Counted from the stretch's first letter, positions 26,354 through 35,116 are shown. The stretch: 64,000 nucleotides of DNA from Guopingia tenuis (GCF_014384805.1 NZ_JACRSS010000001.1:496001-560000), one strand, 5' to 3'. Notes: a model not told the origin generated them from the letters alone. Made by a program: numbers and translations.

Positions 26354-26450
26354 GCAGAGTAGGGTCACGCGCGTATAGTGTCCTGGGATGGGATGTCGCC
26401 CAGGAACGAAAGGTCTTTTCCGGCCTGCGGTGCGGTCCCGCGTCCGCTGC
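26354..26450 (+). promoter_or_regulatory. Tetrahydrofolate (THF, folE/folT-type) riboswitch
   Basis: Matches the THF riboswitch core that I know from Firmicutes: the closing stem GCAG/CTGC, then GGGATGGGATGTCG, the ACGAAAGG turn, and GCGGTGCGG before the 3' strand CCGCGTCCGCTGC. It lies directly before a terminator and the gene for a folate-type ECF S component, the expected arrangement for repression when reduced folate is plentiful. Confidence 0.88.
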
Positions 26451-26460
26451 GAATACAACT

Positions 26461-26504
26461 AAAGAGGGTTTTTGTTTGCCTGCCCGCAGGCTGCCTCTTT
26501 TTTT
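26461..26504 (+). terminator. Expression-platform terminator of the THF riboswitch
   Basis: Outer stem AAAGAGG/CCTCTTT, inner stem GCCTG/CAGGC, followed by TTTT. It is 10 bases downstream of the aptamer and 45 bases upstream of folT. Confidence 0.82.
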
Positions 26505-26548
26505 CGTTGGCACGCTCGTTGCTATTCTAAGAAAAAGGAGGTATTTTT

Positions 26549-27085
26549 ATGAAAAACAAAACAACGCAAACCATCGTCTTTGCAGCTCTCCTGCTGACCC
26601 TTGCCGTCGTGCTGAAAATTTTCGGCATCCCTGTCAGTCTGTTCGGCGGTCTGGCGAAGGATATCAATCTGTCTCCCGTGATCATCCTGTACAGCGGCAT
26701 GGTCCTGGGCCCGGTCTATGGCGGCCTGATCGGCGGCGCCACCGACCTTTTGGTCTTTTTGATTCGGCCTCTTGGCGGATATTTCCCGCTTTTCACCATC
26801 ACCAACGCTCTGATGGGAATTCTTCCCGGATTATTTTTCCAAAGGGGGCACCGGAACTTCAAATTTGTGAAAATCCTGCTGGTCACTCTGTTGACTCAGA
26901 CGGTCTGTTCCTTCGTTTTAAACACACTGACTCTGATTTATCTGGGAATGCCGCCGCAGGTGGCCTGGCTCCGGGCGACAACCACCTATATTTTCGTCCC
27001 GGTCTATGCGGCCCTGATCTTTGTCCTCACCATATATTCCCTGCGGCTGTTCCGCGGCACGCCGCTGGCCGTGCAGAATGAATAA
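26549..27085 (+). CDS. folT: Folate ECF transporter S component FolT
   Basis: Substrate-binding membrane subunit of an energy-coupling-factor importer; it docks on shared EcfA/EcfA'/EcfT, none of which is in the window. The 178-residue protein has about six helices and the S-component hallmark AALLLTLAVVLKIFG near the N-terminus, plus YSGMVLGPVYGGLIGGATDLL. The folate assignment rests mainly on the THF riboswitch, supported by resemblance to FolT. AAGGAGG lies 7 bases before the ATG. Confidence 0.88.
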   Translation: MKNKTTQTIVFAALLLTLAVVLKIFGIPVSLFGGLAKDINLSPVIILYSGMVLGPVYGGLIGGATDLLVFLIRPLGGYFPLFTITNALMGILPGLFFQRGHRNFKFVKILLVTLLTQTVCSFVLNTLTLIYLGMPPQVAWLRATTTYIFVPVYAALIFVLTIYSLRLFRGTPLAVQNE

Positions 27086-27127
27086 ATCCGTATAATTTCT
27101 GCTTTCCGGCATATTTTAGTAATAAGC

Positions 27128-27150
27128 CAGGCCGTCCTCCGGGCGGCCTG
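27128..27150 (+). terminator. Weak hairpin after folT
   Basis: CAGGCCG/CGGCCTG stem with a 9-base loop but only AACTTTA after it. It may let part of the transcription pass to the next gene. Confidence 0.35.
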
Positions 27151-27187
27151 AACTTTACTCCCAGCTTACGAAAGAGAGGAATTCTCC

Positions 27188-28381
27188 ATGAAAGTCCGTT
27201 GGAATGAAAAATATACGACCATCGCCGTCTATACATTTCTGGTTTTGGCGGCCGCCATTCTGTTTTTATTCCTGCTCTTGAATCTGGCTTCCATCTCTTC
27301 GGTTCTCTCCACCTTTTTTGCCATCATCAGCCCCTTTATCTGGGGCTTTGCCATCGCATATATATTAAATCGGCCCCTGCATTTTTTTGAAGAGACGGTC
27401 TATGCTGGCCTGAACCGGAAAAAGCCCCGGCCCAAGCTCGTCCGCGGCCTTTCGGTCACTACGGTCATCCTTCTGTTCATCCTCATCCTCGCCGGGCTGA
27501 TCTGGATCATTCTTCCCCAGCTGGTGGACAGCATCGCCCGCCTGTTTGACCAGCTTCCCAGCTATTTTCAGGAATTTATTGCCTGGCTCAAGGGGGTTTT
27601 GGAATCCATGCATCTGGATACCTCCAAAATCAGTCAGCTGGCCATCACCTGGGAGGGCTTTTTAAAATCTGTCATCAGCTATGTCCGGGATCTGTTCCCG
27701 GATCTGGCCAGCACGGGCATCAATCTGACTATCAGTGTCGTTGGCCTCATTGGGAATTTCTTTATCGCCCTCATCGCCAGCATCTATCTCATGCTCTCCA
27801 AAGAGAAATTTATCATGCAGACCAAAAAATTCCTCTTTGGCGTATTCCCTCAAAAATTTACCGAGCGGATGATCCTGGTCACCCGGGAAAGCCACACAAT
27901 TTTCAGCAATTTCATCTCGGGAAAACTTTTGGAATCTGCCATTGTCGGCGTCCTCACCTTTGTCTGCATGACCATCATCGGCATCGACTATGCCCTCCTC
28001 ATCAGCATCATCATGGGTATATTCAATCTGGTTCCCTTCTTCGGCCCCTTTATCGGCGCTATTCCCAGCGCCCTGCTCCTGCTGATTCTGAATCCGGCCG
28101 ATGCCCTTTGGTTCATCATTCTAACGCTGGTGCTCCAGCAGCTGGACGGCCAGCTCATTGGGCCAAAAATCCTCGGCGATTCCACCGGCCTCACGGCCTT
28201 TTGGGTCATTTTCGCGATTGTTCTGGGCGGCGGCCTGTTCGGCGTCCTGGGCATGATCCTGGGGATCCCGCTGTTTGCTGTATTCTATTCCCTGGTTCGG
28301 GAATTTACCAATTCCCGTCTGGAAAAGAAGGGGCTTTCCACTCGGGCTTCGGATTATCGCTCCACAAAAAACCGGAAGTAG
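27188..28381 (+). CDS. AI-2E family transporter
   Basis: A 397-residue membrane protein of the AI-2E/PerM family: N-terminal helices (IAVYTFLVLAAAILFLFLLLNLA), a central amphipathic region (GLIWIILPQLVDSIARLFDQLP), and the C-terminal signature GIFNLVPFFGPFIGAIPSALLLL with LQQLDGQLIGPKILG. Members include autoinducer-2 exporters and Na+/H+ antiporters; the substrate cannot be told. It lies 102 bases after folT with its own GAGAGGA site. Confidence 0.9.
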   Translation: MKVRWNEKYTTIAVYTFLVLAAAILFLFLLLNLASISSVLSTFFAIISPFIWGFAIAYILNRPLHFFEETVYAGLNRKKPRPKLVRGLSVTTVILLFILILAGLIWIILPQLVDSIARLFDQLPSYFQEFIAWLKGVLESMHLDTSKISQLAITWEGFLKSVISYVRDLFPDLASTGINLTISVVGLIGNFFIALIASIYLMLSKEKFIMQTKKFLFGVFPQKFTERMILVTRESHTIFSNFISGKLLESAIVGVLTFVCMTIIGIDYALLISIIMGIFNLVPFFGPFIGAIPSALLLLILNPADALWFIILTLVLQQLDGQLIGPKILGDSTGLTAFWVIFAIVLGGGLFGVLGMILGIPLFAVFYSLVREFTNSRLEKKGLSTRASDYRSTKNRK

Positions 28382-28438
28382 AAAACGATCCCTCGCCCGC
28401 TGATGCCCTTTTTCATTCGCAGTTTTTTCACCGTTCTA

Positions 28439-28467
28439 TTGTATAAAAATGCAATTTTTATTATAAT
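28439..28467 (+). promoter_or_regulatory. Predicted promoter of the CoA-transferase gene
   Basis: TTGTAT, 17-base AT-rich spacer, perfect TATAAT, about 55 bases before the start. Confidence 0.65.
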
Positions 28468-28521
28468 AATAGGGCGGTTTTTTTATTTTCCGCAAATCAG
28501 ACGATTCGGGAGGCGTTGTAT

Positions 28522-30075
28522 ATGGCAGTGCAGGTTTTGACCGCAAAAGAGGCAGCTAAGCTGGTTCCCGACGGTTGTAATTTCGCTACGGATGGCTACG
28601 TGGGGGCAGGGTTTGCTGAGGAAATCGCCCAGGAGATTGAACGCCGTTTTTTGGAAACCGGGCATCCCCGGGATCTCACGCTGCTGTTTTGCGCCGGCGA
28701 GGGCGACTATAAAAAGCGTGGGCTGAACCATTTCGCCCATGAAACCATGATCCGACGGGCCATCGGCGGATATTGGGGCCTGGCGCCCAATCTGGGGACG
28801 CTGGCCGTGGAAAACAAAATCCTCGCCTATAACTTCCCCCAGGGTGTCCTCTCCCATATTTTCCGTGACTGCGCCGCCGGAAAGCCCGGCACCATCACCC
28901 ATGTGGGACTGAATACCTATGTGGACCCCCGGCTTCAAGGCGGAAAGATCAACGATGTCACCAAAGAGGATCTGGTCCGTCTGATGGAGATTGACGGCAG
29001 GGAGTATCTCTTCTATCAGCGCATTCCCATTGATTTTGCCATATTAAAAGGCACCTTTGCCGATGAGCGGGGCAATATATCCATCGAGCACCGCGGCACA
29101 AAGATGGACATGCTGGTGATTGCCGAAGCCTGCAAAAACTGCGGCGGCAAGGTGATCGTTCAGGTGGAACGGCTGGTCAAGGCGGGCACGCTGGACCCAA
29201 AAAAAGTGGAAATTCCCGGCATGCTGGTGGATGCCGTTGTGCTTGTGGAGGATATGAAGAATCATATGATGTCCTTTGCAACCCAATATAACCCCGGTTT
29301 TTCCGGCGAATGCACCATCAGCGATGACAGCTTCGTGCCTATGGAGATGGGCGTTAAAAAAATCATCGCCCGGCGGGCCGCCTTCGAGCTTAAGGAAAAC
29401 AGCATCATCAACCTAGGCATCGGAACGCCGGAATTTGTTTCCTCCATCGCCATGGAAGAGGGAATCCGGGACCATTTTATTCTGACGGTAGACGACGGCA
29501 TCGTGGGAGGAAGCCCGCAGAGCGATGCGGATTTCGGCCTGAGTCTGAACCCGGAATGCATCATGCCCCATTCTTCCCTCTTTGACTTTTATCATGGCCG
29601 CGGGCTGGACCAGGCGTTCAGCGGGCTGGCCCAGGTCGACGCCCATGGGAACGTGAATGTTTCCAAATTCGGCCCCAAGGTTCCCGGATGCGGCGGGTTC
29701 ATTGATCTGACGCAAAACGCCCGGCAGCTCTTCTTTTTGGGCACCTTCACGGCCGGCGGGCTGGAAGCCGAAGTCTCCGGCGGAGAACTGCATATCCGCA
29801 AGGATGGGCGGTTCTGCAAATTCCGCAACACCATTGAGCAGATCAGCTTCAGTTCGGAATACGCCCTGAAGCACGATCTTCCGGTATTGTTTATCACGGA
29901 ACGGGCGGTTTTGCAGCTCACCCATGAGGGCCTGCTGCTCACGGAAATTGCCCCGGGCGTGGATTTGGAGCGGGATATCCTGGCGCACATGAAATGCCGC
30001 CCTCTGGTATCCGGAAATTTGAAACGCATGGATGCGCGCATCTTCCGGGAAGAGAAAATGGGTCTGGGAAAATAA
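28522..30075 (+). CDS. Propionate/acetate-type CoA-transferase (class I)
   Basis: Transfers CoA between short-chain acyl-CoA and acids such as acetate or propionate. At 517 residues it has the fused alpha-beta layout of propionate CoA-transferase (Pct). Matching blocks are FLETGHPRDLTLLFCAGEGD, GRLNHFAHE-like GLNHFAHE, GKINDVTKEDLVRLMEIDGREYLFY, VQVERLVKAGTLDP and SKFGPKVPGCGGFIDLTQN. The catalytic glutamate is expected in NLGIGTPEFVSS. I use ATG 28522, 8 bases after GGGAGG. Its neighbour is a 4-hydroxybutyrate dehydrogenase, so 4-hydroxybutyrate is a candidate acceptor. Confidence 0.9.
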   Translation: MAVQVLTAKEAAKLVPDGCNFATDGYVGAGFAEEIAQEIERRFLETGHPRDLTLLFCAGEGDYKKRGLNHFAHETMIRRAIGGYWGLAPNLGTLAVENKILAYNFPQGVLSHIFRDCAAGKPGTITHVGLNTYVDPRLQGGKINDVTKEDLVRLMEIDGREYLFYQRIPIDFAILKGTFADERGNISIEHRGTKMDMLVIAEACKNCGGKVIVQVERLVKAGTLDPKKVEIPGMLVDAVVLVEDMKNHMMSFATQYNPGFSGECTISDDSFVPMEMGVKKIIARRAAFELKENSIINLGIGTPEFVSSIAMEEGIRDHFILTVDDGIVGGSPQSDADFGLSLNPECIMPHSSLFDFYHGRGLDQAFSGLAQVDAHGNVNVSKFGPKVPGCGGFIDLTQNARQLFFLGTFTAGGLEAEVSGGELHIRKDGRFCKFRNTIEQISFSSEYALKHDLPVLFITERAVLQLTHEGLLLTEIAPGVDLERDILAHMKCRPLVSGNLKRMDARIFREEKMGLGK

Positions 30076-30084
30076 ATCGGCAAG

Positions 30085-30113
30085 AAAAAAGACCTGCTGG
30101 GCGGGTCTTTTTT
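30085..30113 (+). terminator. Terminator after the CoA-transferase gene
   Basis: AAAAAAGACC/GGTCTTTTTT stem 10 bases past the stop, ending in a T run. Confidence 0.88.
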
Positions 30114-30169
30114 CTTTGCCAGAGCATCTGTCGTTATGAAACCGGCAAATGAAACCGCTTACGTTTTCC

Positions 30170-30198
30170 TTGACTTATCCGGGGGTTTATATTATGTT
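30170..30198 (+). promoter_or_regulatory. Predicted promoter of 4-hydroxybutyrate dehydrogenase gene
   Basis: TTGACT, 17-base spacer, TATGTT, about 52 bases upstream of the ATG. The -10 box is imperfect. Confidence 0.55.
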
Positions 30199-30250
30199 AT
30201 AGATATGATGAAATTCACATTTCACTCAAACTAATCTTTGGAGGCAAACC

Positions 30251-31366
30251 ATGTCAAGTTTTAAAATCGTACCTGAAATACATGTGATGGATACCCTTCG
30301 TGAATTCTTAGATACTTTTTCCGTTGGAAAGGGGGATATTCTGCTCACCGACCGCTGCCTGTATGACCCCTATCTGGCGGACAAAAATCTGGAATGCACG
30401 GTGATTATCCAGGATGATTTCGGTCCCGGCGAACCCAACAGCGATAAAGTCAAGGCCATCTATGAAACCGCGAAAAAGACCAGCTTCAAACGTGTTGTCG
30501 GCATCGGCGGCGGCACGGTTATCGATATTGCAAAGCTCCTTTGCCTGGGCGATTTGACCCGTATGCTGGATATGTTCCAGGGTAAAATCCCCGTCCGCAA
30601 GCAGCATGAGCTGCTGATCCTCCCCACCACCTGCGGCACGGGCAGCGAGATCACCAACATTTCTATCGTCGCTTTCAACGACCTGAATATCAAGCTGGGA
30701 TTGGCGCAAAACGCCCTCTATGCAGATCATGCCGTGCTTGTTCCTGAGCTTTTGCAGGGGCTTCCCTATCGCGTGTTCCTTTTAAGCTCCATCGACGCCA
30801 TGATTCATGGCATGGAGTCCTATCTCTCCCCCAAAGCCAACACCTTCACCCGGTTCTTCTCGGTGGATGCCATCCGGACGATTCTGAAGGGATATATGCG
30901 CCTCGCAGAGAAAGGCGAAGGCGAAAAGACGGCCTTGCTGAAGGAATTTCTGATCGCCAGCTGCTATGCCGGCATTGCATTCTCCAACGCGGGATGCGGA
31001 ACCGTTCACGCTATGTCCTATCCCCTGAGCGGCGAGTATCATCTGCCCCATGGGGAGGCTAACCATGAATGCCTGATCGAGGTTTTCAAATACTATTATG
31101 CCAAGAATCCCTCCGGCGATTTGGCGGATCTCATGGCTCTCATCGCCTCGATTCTGGGATGCGAACAGAAGGACGCCATTGAAGCCCTGGAAAAGCTGCT
31201 CGATTCCCTCATTCAGCGCCGGCCCTTGGCCTCCTTTGGAATGACCGAGGAAAAGGCCGCGGAATTCGCCGAATCGGTGGAAAAGACCCAGCAGCGTCTG
31301 CTGGCCAACAGCTATGTCCCCATGAATGTTCCGGATATGGCGGAGATTTATAAAAAACTGTTGTAA
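30251..31366 (+). CDS. 4hbD: NAD-dependent 4-hydroxybutyrate dehydrogenase (iron-type ADH)
   Basis: Interconverts 4-hydroxybutyrate and succinate semialdehyde. The 371-residue protein is an iron-containing (group III) alcohol dehydrogenase: GGGTVIDIAKLLCLGD binds NAD, LPTTCGTGSEITNIS follows, and metal ligands are expected in SSIDAMIHGMESY, AMSYPLSGEYHLPHGEANH. It closely follows the C. kluyveri 4HbD pattern as I remember it (VGKGDILLT near residue 25, AGIAFSNAGCGTVHAMSYP, RQRLLxNxY-like QQRLLANSYVP near the end). GGAGG lies 7 bases before ATG. Confidence 0.86.
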   Translation: MSSFKIVPEIHVMDTLREFLDTFSVGKGDILLTDRCLYDPYLADKNLECTVIIQDDFGPGEPNSDKVKAIYETAKKTSFKRVVGIGGGTVIDIAKLLCLGDLTRMLDMFQGKIPVRKQHELLILPTTCGTGSEITNISIVAFNDLNIKLGLAQNALYADHAVLVPELLQGLPYRVFLLSSIDAMIHGMESYLSPKANTFTRFFSVDAIRTILKGYMRLAEKGEGEKTALLKEFLIASCYAGIAFSNAGCGTVHAMSYPLSGEYHLPHGEANHECLIEVFKYYYAKNPSGDLADLMALIASILGCEQKDAIEALEKLLDSLIQRRPLASFGMTEEKAAEFAESVEKTQQRLLANSYVPMNVPDMAEIYKKLL

Positions 31367-31388
31367 AGTTATGGAAAGTAAAATTCCG

Positions 31389-31423
31389 GGCAAGCTGTCA
31401 AAATTGACGGCTTGCCTTTTTCT
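31389..31423 (+). terminator. Terminator after 4hbD
   Basis: GGCAAGC/GCTTGCC outer stem, GTCAA/TTGAC inner stem, then TTTTTCTC. Confidence 0.88.
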
Positions 31424-31451
31424 CACTTTATCAAAGTAATGGAGGGTTCTC

Positions 31452-32360
31452 ATGTATTATACGCTGCTAAACAATAAGTTTGTGCCTTGTGGTACAGAAC
31501 CACAAGGCAGCCCCTACGTCAGTCTTTCCTCTGTATCCGCTCCTCTCGCTCCGGAGCTTGAAAAGTATCTCAGCTTTCCGGATTTTCAGATAGTGCTTAA
31601 AAATCCAGCGCTGCGCTTTGAAAGCCGGGAAAATCTGGATATGCTTTGCCTGCAGATGTTGGATATCCGTGACTCCTTACTGAAAAAGGAACGAGTCTAT
31701 ATCTTTTTGACACCAGAAGCGCTGTTTTTCTATGCGGATACCTCCTTCCCGTTGGAAGAGGAGCTGCTCGCTCTGGATGCGCCTTCGTATCCTGCCGCTC
31801 TTGGGGAATTATTATTCTCGCTTTTTTCATTTTTAACCCATGGCCATTTGGATTTTCTTTTCGGTCTAGAGAGTGGAATCGCTCAGTTGGAGGACGAAAT
31901 TCTCTCCTCCAAACTGCAAAAGAACTATACAAAAAAAATCATTGCCATCCGCAAGCGCTTGCTCGCTATCAAGCACTATTATGAACTCCTTCTGGATATT
32001 CTCTCATCCCTCGAGGACAATGAGAACGCTCTTCTCTCTCTTTCCGCCCGCAAAAAAATCCGCATGGCGCGCGAAAAGGTCTCTCGGCTTCTGAACAAAA
32101 CAAGCAACCTCCGGGATTACGCCACTGAAGTCCGCGAGGCATATCAGGCGGAAGTAGACCTGAACATGAACCAGATCATGAAAATTTTGACGATCGTCAC
32201 CACAATTTTTATGCCTCTCACGCTTATTGCAGGATGGTATGGCATGAATTTTGCCATGCCTGAATACAGCCATCCTTTTGGCTATCCCATTGTGATCGGG
32301 GTCAGCCTCCTGGTTCTGATCCTTTCCTTCCTCTTTTTCAAAAGGCGCAAATGGTTTTAA
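31452..32360 (+). CDS. corA: CorA family divalent-cation transporter
   Basis: A 302-residue pentameric channel-type transporter for Mg2+ or Co2+. It has a long cytoplasmic N-terminal domain, a helical stalk (about 150-240, with KNYTKKIIAIRKRLLAIKHYYELLLDIL and KIRMAREKVSRLLNKT), then two C-terminal membrane helices with the family selectivity motif in GWYGMNFAMPE and a basic end FKRRKWF. Third-position AT is higher than in neighbours. GGAGG precedes the ATG by about 6 bases. Confidence 0.9.
   Translation: MYYTLLNNKFVPCGTEPQGSPYVSLSSVSAPLAPELEKYLSFPDFQIVLKNPALRFESRENLDMLCLQMLDIRDSLLKKERVYIFLTPEALFFYADTSFPLEEELLALDAPSYPAALGELLFSLFSFLTHGHLDFLFGLESGIAQLEDEILSSKLQKNYTKKIIAIRKRLLAIKHYYELLLDILSSLEDNENALLSLSARKKIRMAREKVSRLLNKTSNLRDYATEVREAYQAEVDLNMNQIMKILTIVTTIFMPLTLIAGWYGMNFAMPEYSHPFGYPIVIGVSLLVLILSFLFFKRRKWF
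31483..31509 (+). repeat. Perfect inverted repeat inside the corA start region
   Basis: Arms TGCCTTGTGGT and ACCACAAGGCA (11 base pairs) around a 5-base loop, spanning codons 11-20 of corA. Strong enough to form in mRNA. Confidence 0.6.
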
Positions 32361-32363
32361 AAG

Positions 32364-32404
32364 CAAAAAGAACGGATACAAAAAAATCATGTTCGCTCTT
32401 TTTA
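32364..32404 (+). terminator. Terminator after corA
   Basis: AAAAAGA/TCTTTTT stem extended by CGGATA/TGTTCG with wobble pairs, right after the corA stop; T-rich 3' side. Confidence 0.6.
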
Positions 32405-32416
32405 TTTATGAGCCGT

Positions 32417-32453
32417 GACTATCGTCTCTCTGCTATGTGAGAGTAGTCTTTTT
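32417..32453 (+). terminator. Second terminator-like hairpin after corA
   Basis: GACTA and CTCTC pair with GAGAG and TAGTC (4-base bulge), followed by TTTTT. Confidence 0.5.
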
Positions 32454-32701
32454 ACAAAAAGTAGGTGACATTTCCCATTTCTTTTATGGGCAAATTTTCC
32501 GATATGTCGAAAATTCTGCTCCTCCGTTCTTCAATTCGGGGAACAATTCTCTTTTCTTCATTGCTCTTCTGTCCGCCCGTTTGCAATCCTATTTTTGTCT
32601 GCTAACAGTTTCTTGAGGCCAATTTTCATGACCATTCCACTGGAAAACATCTTTTTCCCATATCCGGCATATCGGTTTTTCCATATCGGTCTCTGGCTAA
32701 T
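32454..32701. other. AT-rich intergenic stretch between corA and ftsZ
   Basis: No coding frame is convincing. It holds short hairpins (CCCAT..ATGGG near 32475, AATTTTC..GAAAATT near 32493) and three similar CATATC(C)GG copies at 32660-32690. More AT-rich than the flanks; could be a decayed gene. Confidence 0.4.
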
Positions 32702-32735
32702 AAAAAAGCAGCAGCCTTTTATAGCTGCTGCTTTT
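32702..32735 (-). terminator. Terminator after ftsZ
   Basis: AAAAGCAGCAGC/GCTGCTGCTTTT stem with a short AT loop, about 15 bases past the ftsZ stop. Confidence 0.88.
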
Positions 32736-32749
32736 ATTTCCGTTATTGT

Positions 32750-33886
32750 TTAGTCGTCCAGATTCAGGCGTTTGGGAGATTTTTTCAGGAAGATCGGAAG
32801 CTCCGGTTCTTCATCCTCGAAATATTCAAAGCTGGGCTTTTCGATGATATTGCCGCTGTTGGTGTCCTCCTCGGCAATCTTATCCACCTTTCCTTTGATC
32901 GTTTCAATAATCTCCTTCTGCGGCTTGCGCGCCGTTCCAAAGCCTGTCGCAATCACGGTAATGCGGACTTCATCTTCCAGATTCTGGTCGATATCCGCGC
33001 CGATAAAGATATTGGCCTGGGGATCTGCCGCTCCCTGAATCAGCTTGACGGCCTCTTCAATTTCCGCAAGGCCGCAGCTGGGATCGCCGGTCACATTGAA
33101 GATGATTCCCTTGGCCCCCTGAATGGTCGTATCGAGAAGCGGGCTCATAATCGCCTGTTTCGCCGCGTCTACAACCTTGTTCTCGCCGCTGCCCGTGCCG
33201 ATTCCCATATGGGCGATGCCGCGTTCCATCATGACAGATTTCACATCCGCAAAATCCAGATTGATGAGGGCCGGCTTTGCAATCAGGTCGGTCAGGCCCT
33301 GGATGCCCTGACGCAGCGCATCATCGGCCATTTTAAAGGATTCCAGAAGGGGCGTATTCTTGCCCATGATTTCCAAAAGTTTGTCGTTGGGAATCTTTAC
33401 CACACTATCCACAACGCTCATAATCCGGTTGAAGCCCTCTTCCGCGCTCCGCGCCCGGGGTTTTCCCTCAAACCAGAAGGGCATGGTTACAAAGGCAACG
33501 GTCAGCGCGCCGCATTCCCGTGCAATCTCTGCCACGACAGGAGCCGCGCCCGTTCCCGTGCCGCCGCCCAAACCTGCCGCAATGAACACCAGGTCGGCGC
33601 CCTTCAGCGCCTGGGCAATTTCCTCGCGGCTTTCCTCGGCCGCCTTTTTCCCGGTATCCGGATTGGCGCCCGAACCAAGGCCCTTGGTGAGCTTTTCGCC
33701 GATTTGGATTTTCTGCGGCGCATTGTTGAGATAGAGCGCCTGCTTGTCCGTATTTACCGCAATAAATTCGGCCCCTTCCAGTCCATAAGAGACCATTCTA
33801 TTCACGGCGTTTCCACCGCCGCCGCCAACGCCAATGACCTTAATCTTGGCAAAATTTCCATTTCCATTGTCCAATTCAAAAGACAT
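32750..33886 (-). CDS. ftsZ: Cell division protein FtsZ
   Basis: Tubulin-like GTPase that forms the Z ring. The 378-residue protein has [13 protein letters not shown], the tubulin signature [11 protein letters not shown], the synergy loop with [11 protein letters not shown], and a C-terminal linker and tail ending [17 protein letters not shown], the conserved peptide that binds FtsA and others. I chose ATG 33886 (MSFELDN), which has GGGGGGT upstream; the frame opens five codons earlier over that site. It follows the ftsA-like gene by 54 bases. Confidence 0.97.
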   Translation of the reverse strand: MSFELDNGNGNFAKIKVIGVGGGGGNAVNRMVSYGLEGAEFIAVNTDKQALYLNNAPQKIQIGEKLTKGLGSGANPDTGKKAAEESREEIAQALKGADLVFIAAGLGGGTGTGAAPVVAEIARECGALTVAFVTMPFWFEGKPRARSAEEGFNRIMSVVDSVVKIPNDKLLEIMGKNTPLLESFKMADDALRQGIQGLTDLIAKPALINLDFADVKSVMMERGIAHMGIGTGSGENKVVDAAKQAIMSPLLDTTIQGAKGIIFNVTGDPSCGLAEIEEAVKLIQGAADPQANIFIGADIDQNLEDEVRITVIATGFGTARKPQKEIIETIKGKVDKIAEEDTNSGNIIEKPSFEYFEDEEPELPIFLKKSPKRLNLDD

Positions 33887-33940
33887 ACATTTACCCCCCA
33901 AAACAGCAGCATTCAGATATTCTAGTTATTATAAGCCTTC

Positions 33941-35116
33941 TTAAGAAGAAAATATATTCCGCACCCTGTGGATCAGCGAATTTGACACATTTTCTCTGTC
34001 TACATGATACCCTGTCAAAACCCGGTTGTCAAGCAGGGCAGCGGCGGAATTGTATACGGGAGGTAACGTTTTCTGCCTCCCGTCCCGCACCATCCGGACC
34101 TCCCGGCCCAACTGCGCGGAAAGATAGGTTTCCGCCCCGTGCATGGCAATGCCGCCTCCCGTGAGATAGATCGGGGTATTCTTGGAAACATACCCGGAAA
34201 ATTCCTTGAGCACCTCCCGGATCTGGGCGCAGAGGCGTCCTGCGCTCTCTTCCACGCTCCGGCTCACCAGGCGCGCTTCAAAGCTGACCATTTTGCCGTC
34301 GCTTCCCTTTCCGTAAACACGGTCGTCATATTCATTTCCAATGCCGAAAATGTGCATGCGCTTCAGGCTCTCGGCCAGGGCCTCATCGATGCGCAGAACG
34401 TTTTTCAGTTCATCCACAATATCATAGCCGCCCCCGAAAATCGTCCGGTGCGCCATGATGCCGTCCCCAAAAATCACGGAAACGTCCGTATGATGATATC
34501 CGATATCCAGGAGCAAAACAGAGGCATCCCGGACTTTTCCCGGGATATAATGCAGCGCCTGCGCCTGAATCTCACTCACAAAACCATCGATCCCGATGTG
34601 CAGGTCCCCAAAAATTTTGCGGATATCGTCCAGGAAACGCTTGCGGGCAAAAAGAAAACTGAAACAGGCCGTAAGCCGCGCCGTGCGCAGGCCAATGGGC
34701 GGGCCGGTATACAGTTCTTCCCTGCCGTCCAGGAAAAACAGCGGCAGCGTCGCCAGCGGCTCCCAGGCTTTATCCAGCCGGGGCATGAGCTTGCGGGCCA
34801 TCGCCTGAATCTCTTCTTCTGTCACCCGGCCGCCCGCCATATGCTTGCTTCCTTCCTTGACGAGAACCCTGGTAAAGCAGCCGGGAACGCCCACATAGGC
34901 GCCGCAGATCTGGGCGCGCATTTTTTCTTCCGCGCCGCTCACCACCTGGTCAACCAGCTCAGCCATATTCCCCATGCGCGCGAATCGCCCCTTGCGTATG
35001 CCGTCATAGCGCACACAGGAAGAGCCGGGAAGACCCGCTTCCGGCCCTCTTCGGTTCTCAATCATACATATAATTTTGGATGTGCCGAATTCGACAACCG
35101 ACTTTACCCTTGCCAT
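33941..35116 (-). CDS. ftsA: FtsA-like actin-family cell division protein, divergent
   Basis: A 391-residue protein of the FtsA type placed directly before ftsZ. It has the phosphate-1 motif as EFGTSKIICMIE, the SHS2 domain region (AYVGVPGCFTRVLVKEGSKHMAGGRVTEEEIQ, about 85-165), phosphate-2 as LLDIGYHHTDVSVI, the adenosine motif IYLTGGGIAMHG, and an amphipathic C-terminal helix (NSLIHRVRNIFSS) that would tether it to the membrane. Phosphate 1 has Glu for the usual Asp, and phosphate 2 lacks the GGGTTD glycines. Start ATG 35116 has GGAG at 6 bases; the upstream extension has no site. Position and tail support an FtsZ anchor. Confidence 0.82.
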   Translation of the reverse strand: MARVKSVVEFGTSKIICMIENRRGPEAGLPGSSCVRYDGIRKGRFARMGNMAELVDQVVSGAEEKMRAQICGAYVGVPGCFTRVLVKEGSKHMAGGRVTEEEIQAMARKLMPRLDKAWEPLATLPLFFLDGREELYTGPPIGLRTARLTACFSFLFARKRFLDDIRKIFGDLHIGIDGFVSEIQAQALHYIPGKVRDASVLLLDIGYHHTDVSVIFGDGIMAHRTIFGGGYDIVDELKNVLRIDEALAESLKRMHIFGIGNEYDDRVYGKGSDGKMVSFEARLVSRSVEESAGRLCAQIREVLKEFSGYVSKNTPIYLTGGGIAMHGAETYLSAQLGREVRMVRDGRQKTLPPVYNSAAALLDNRVLTGYHVDRENVSNSLIHRVRNIFSS

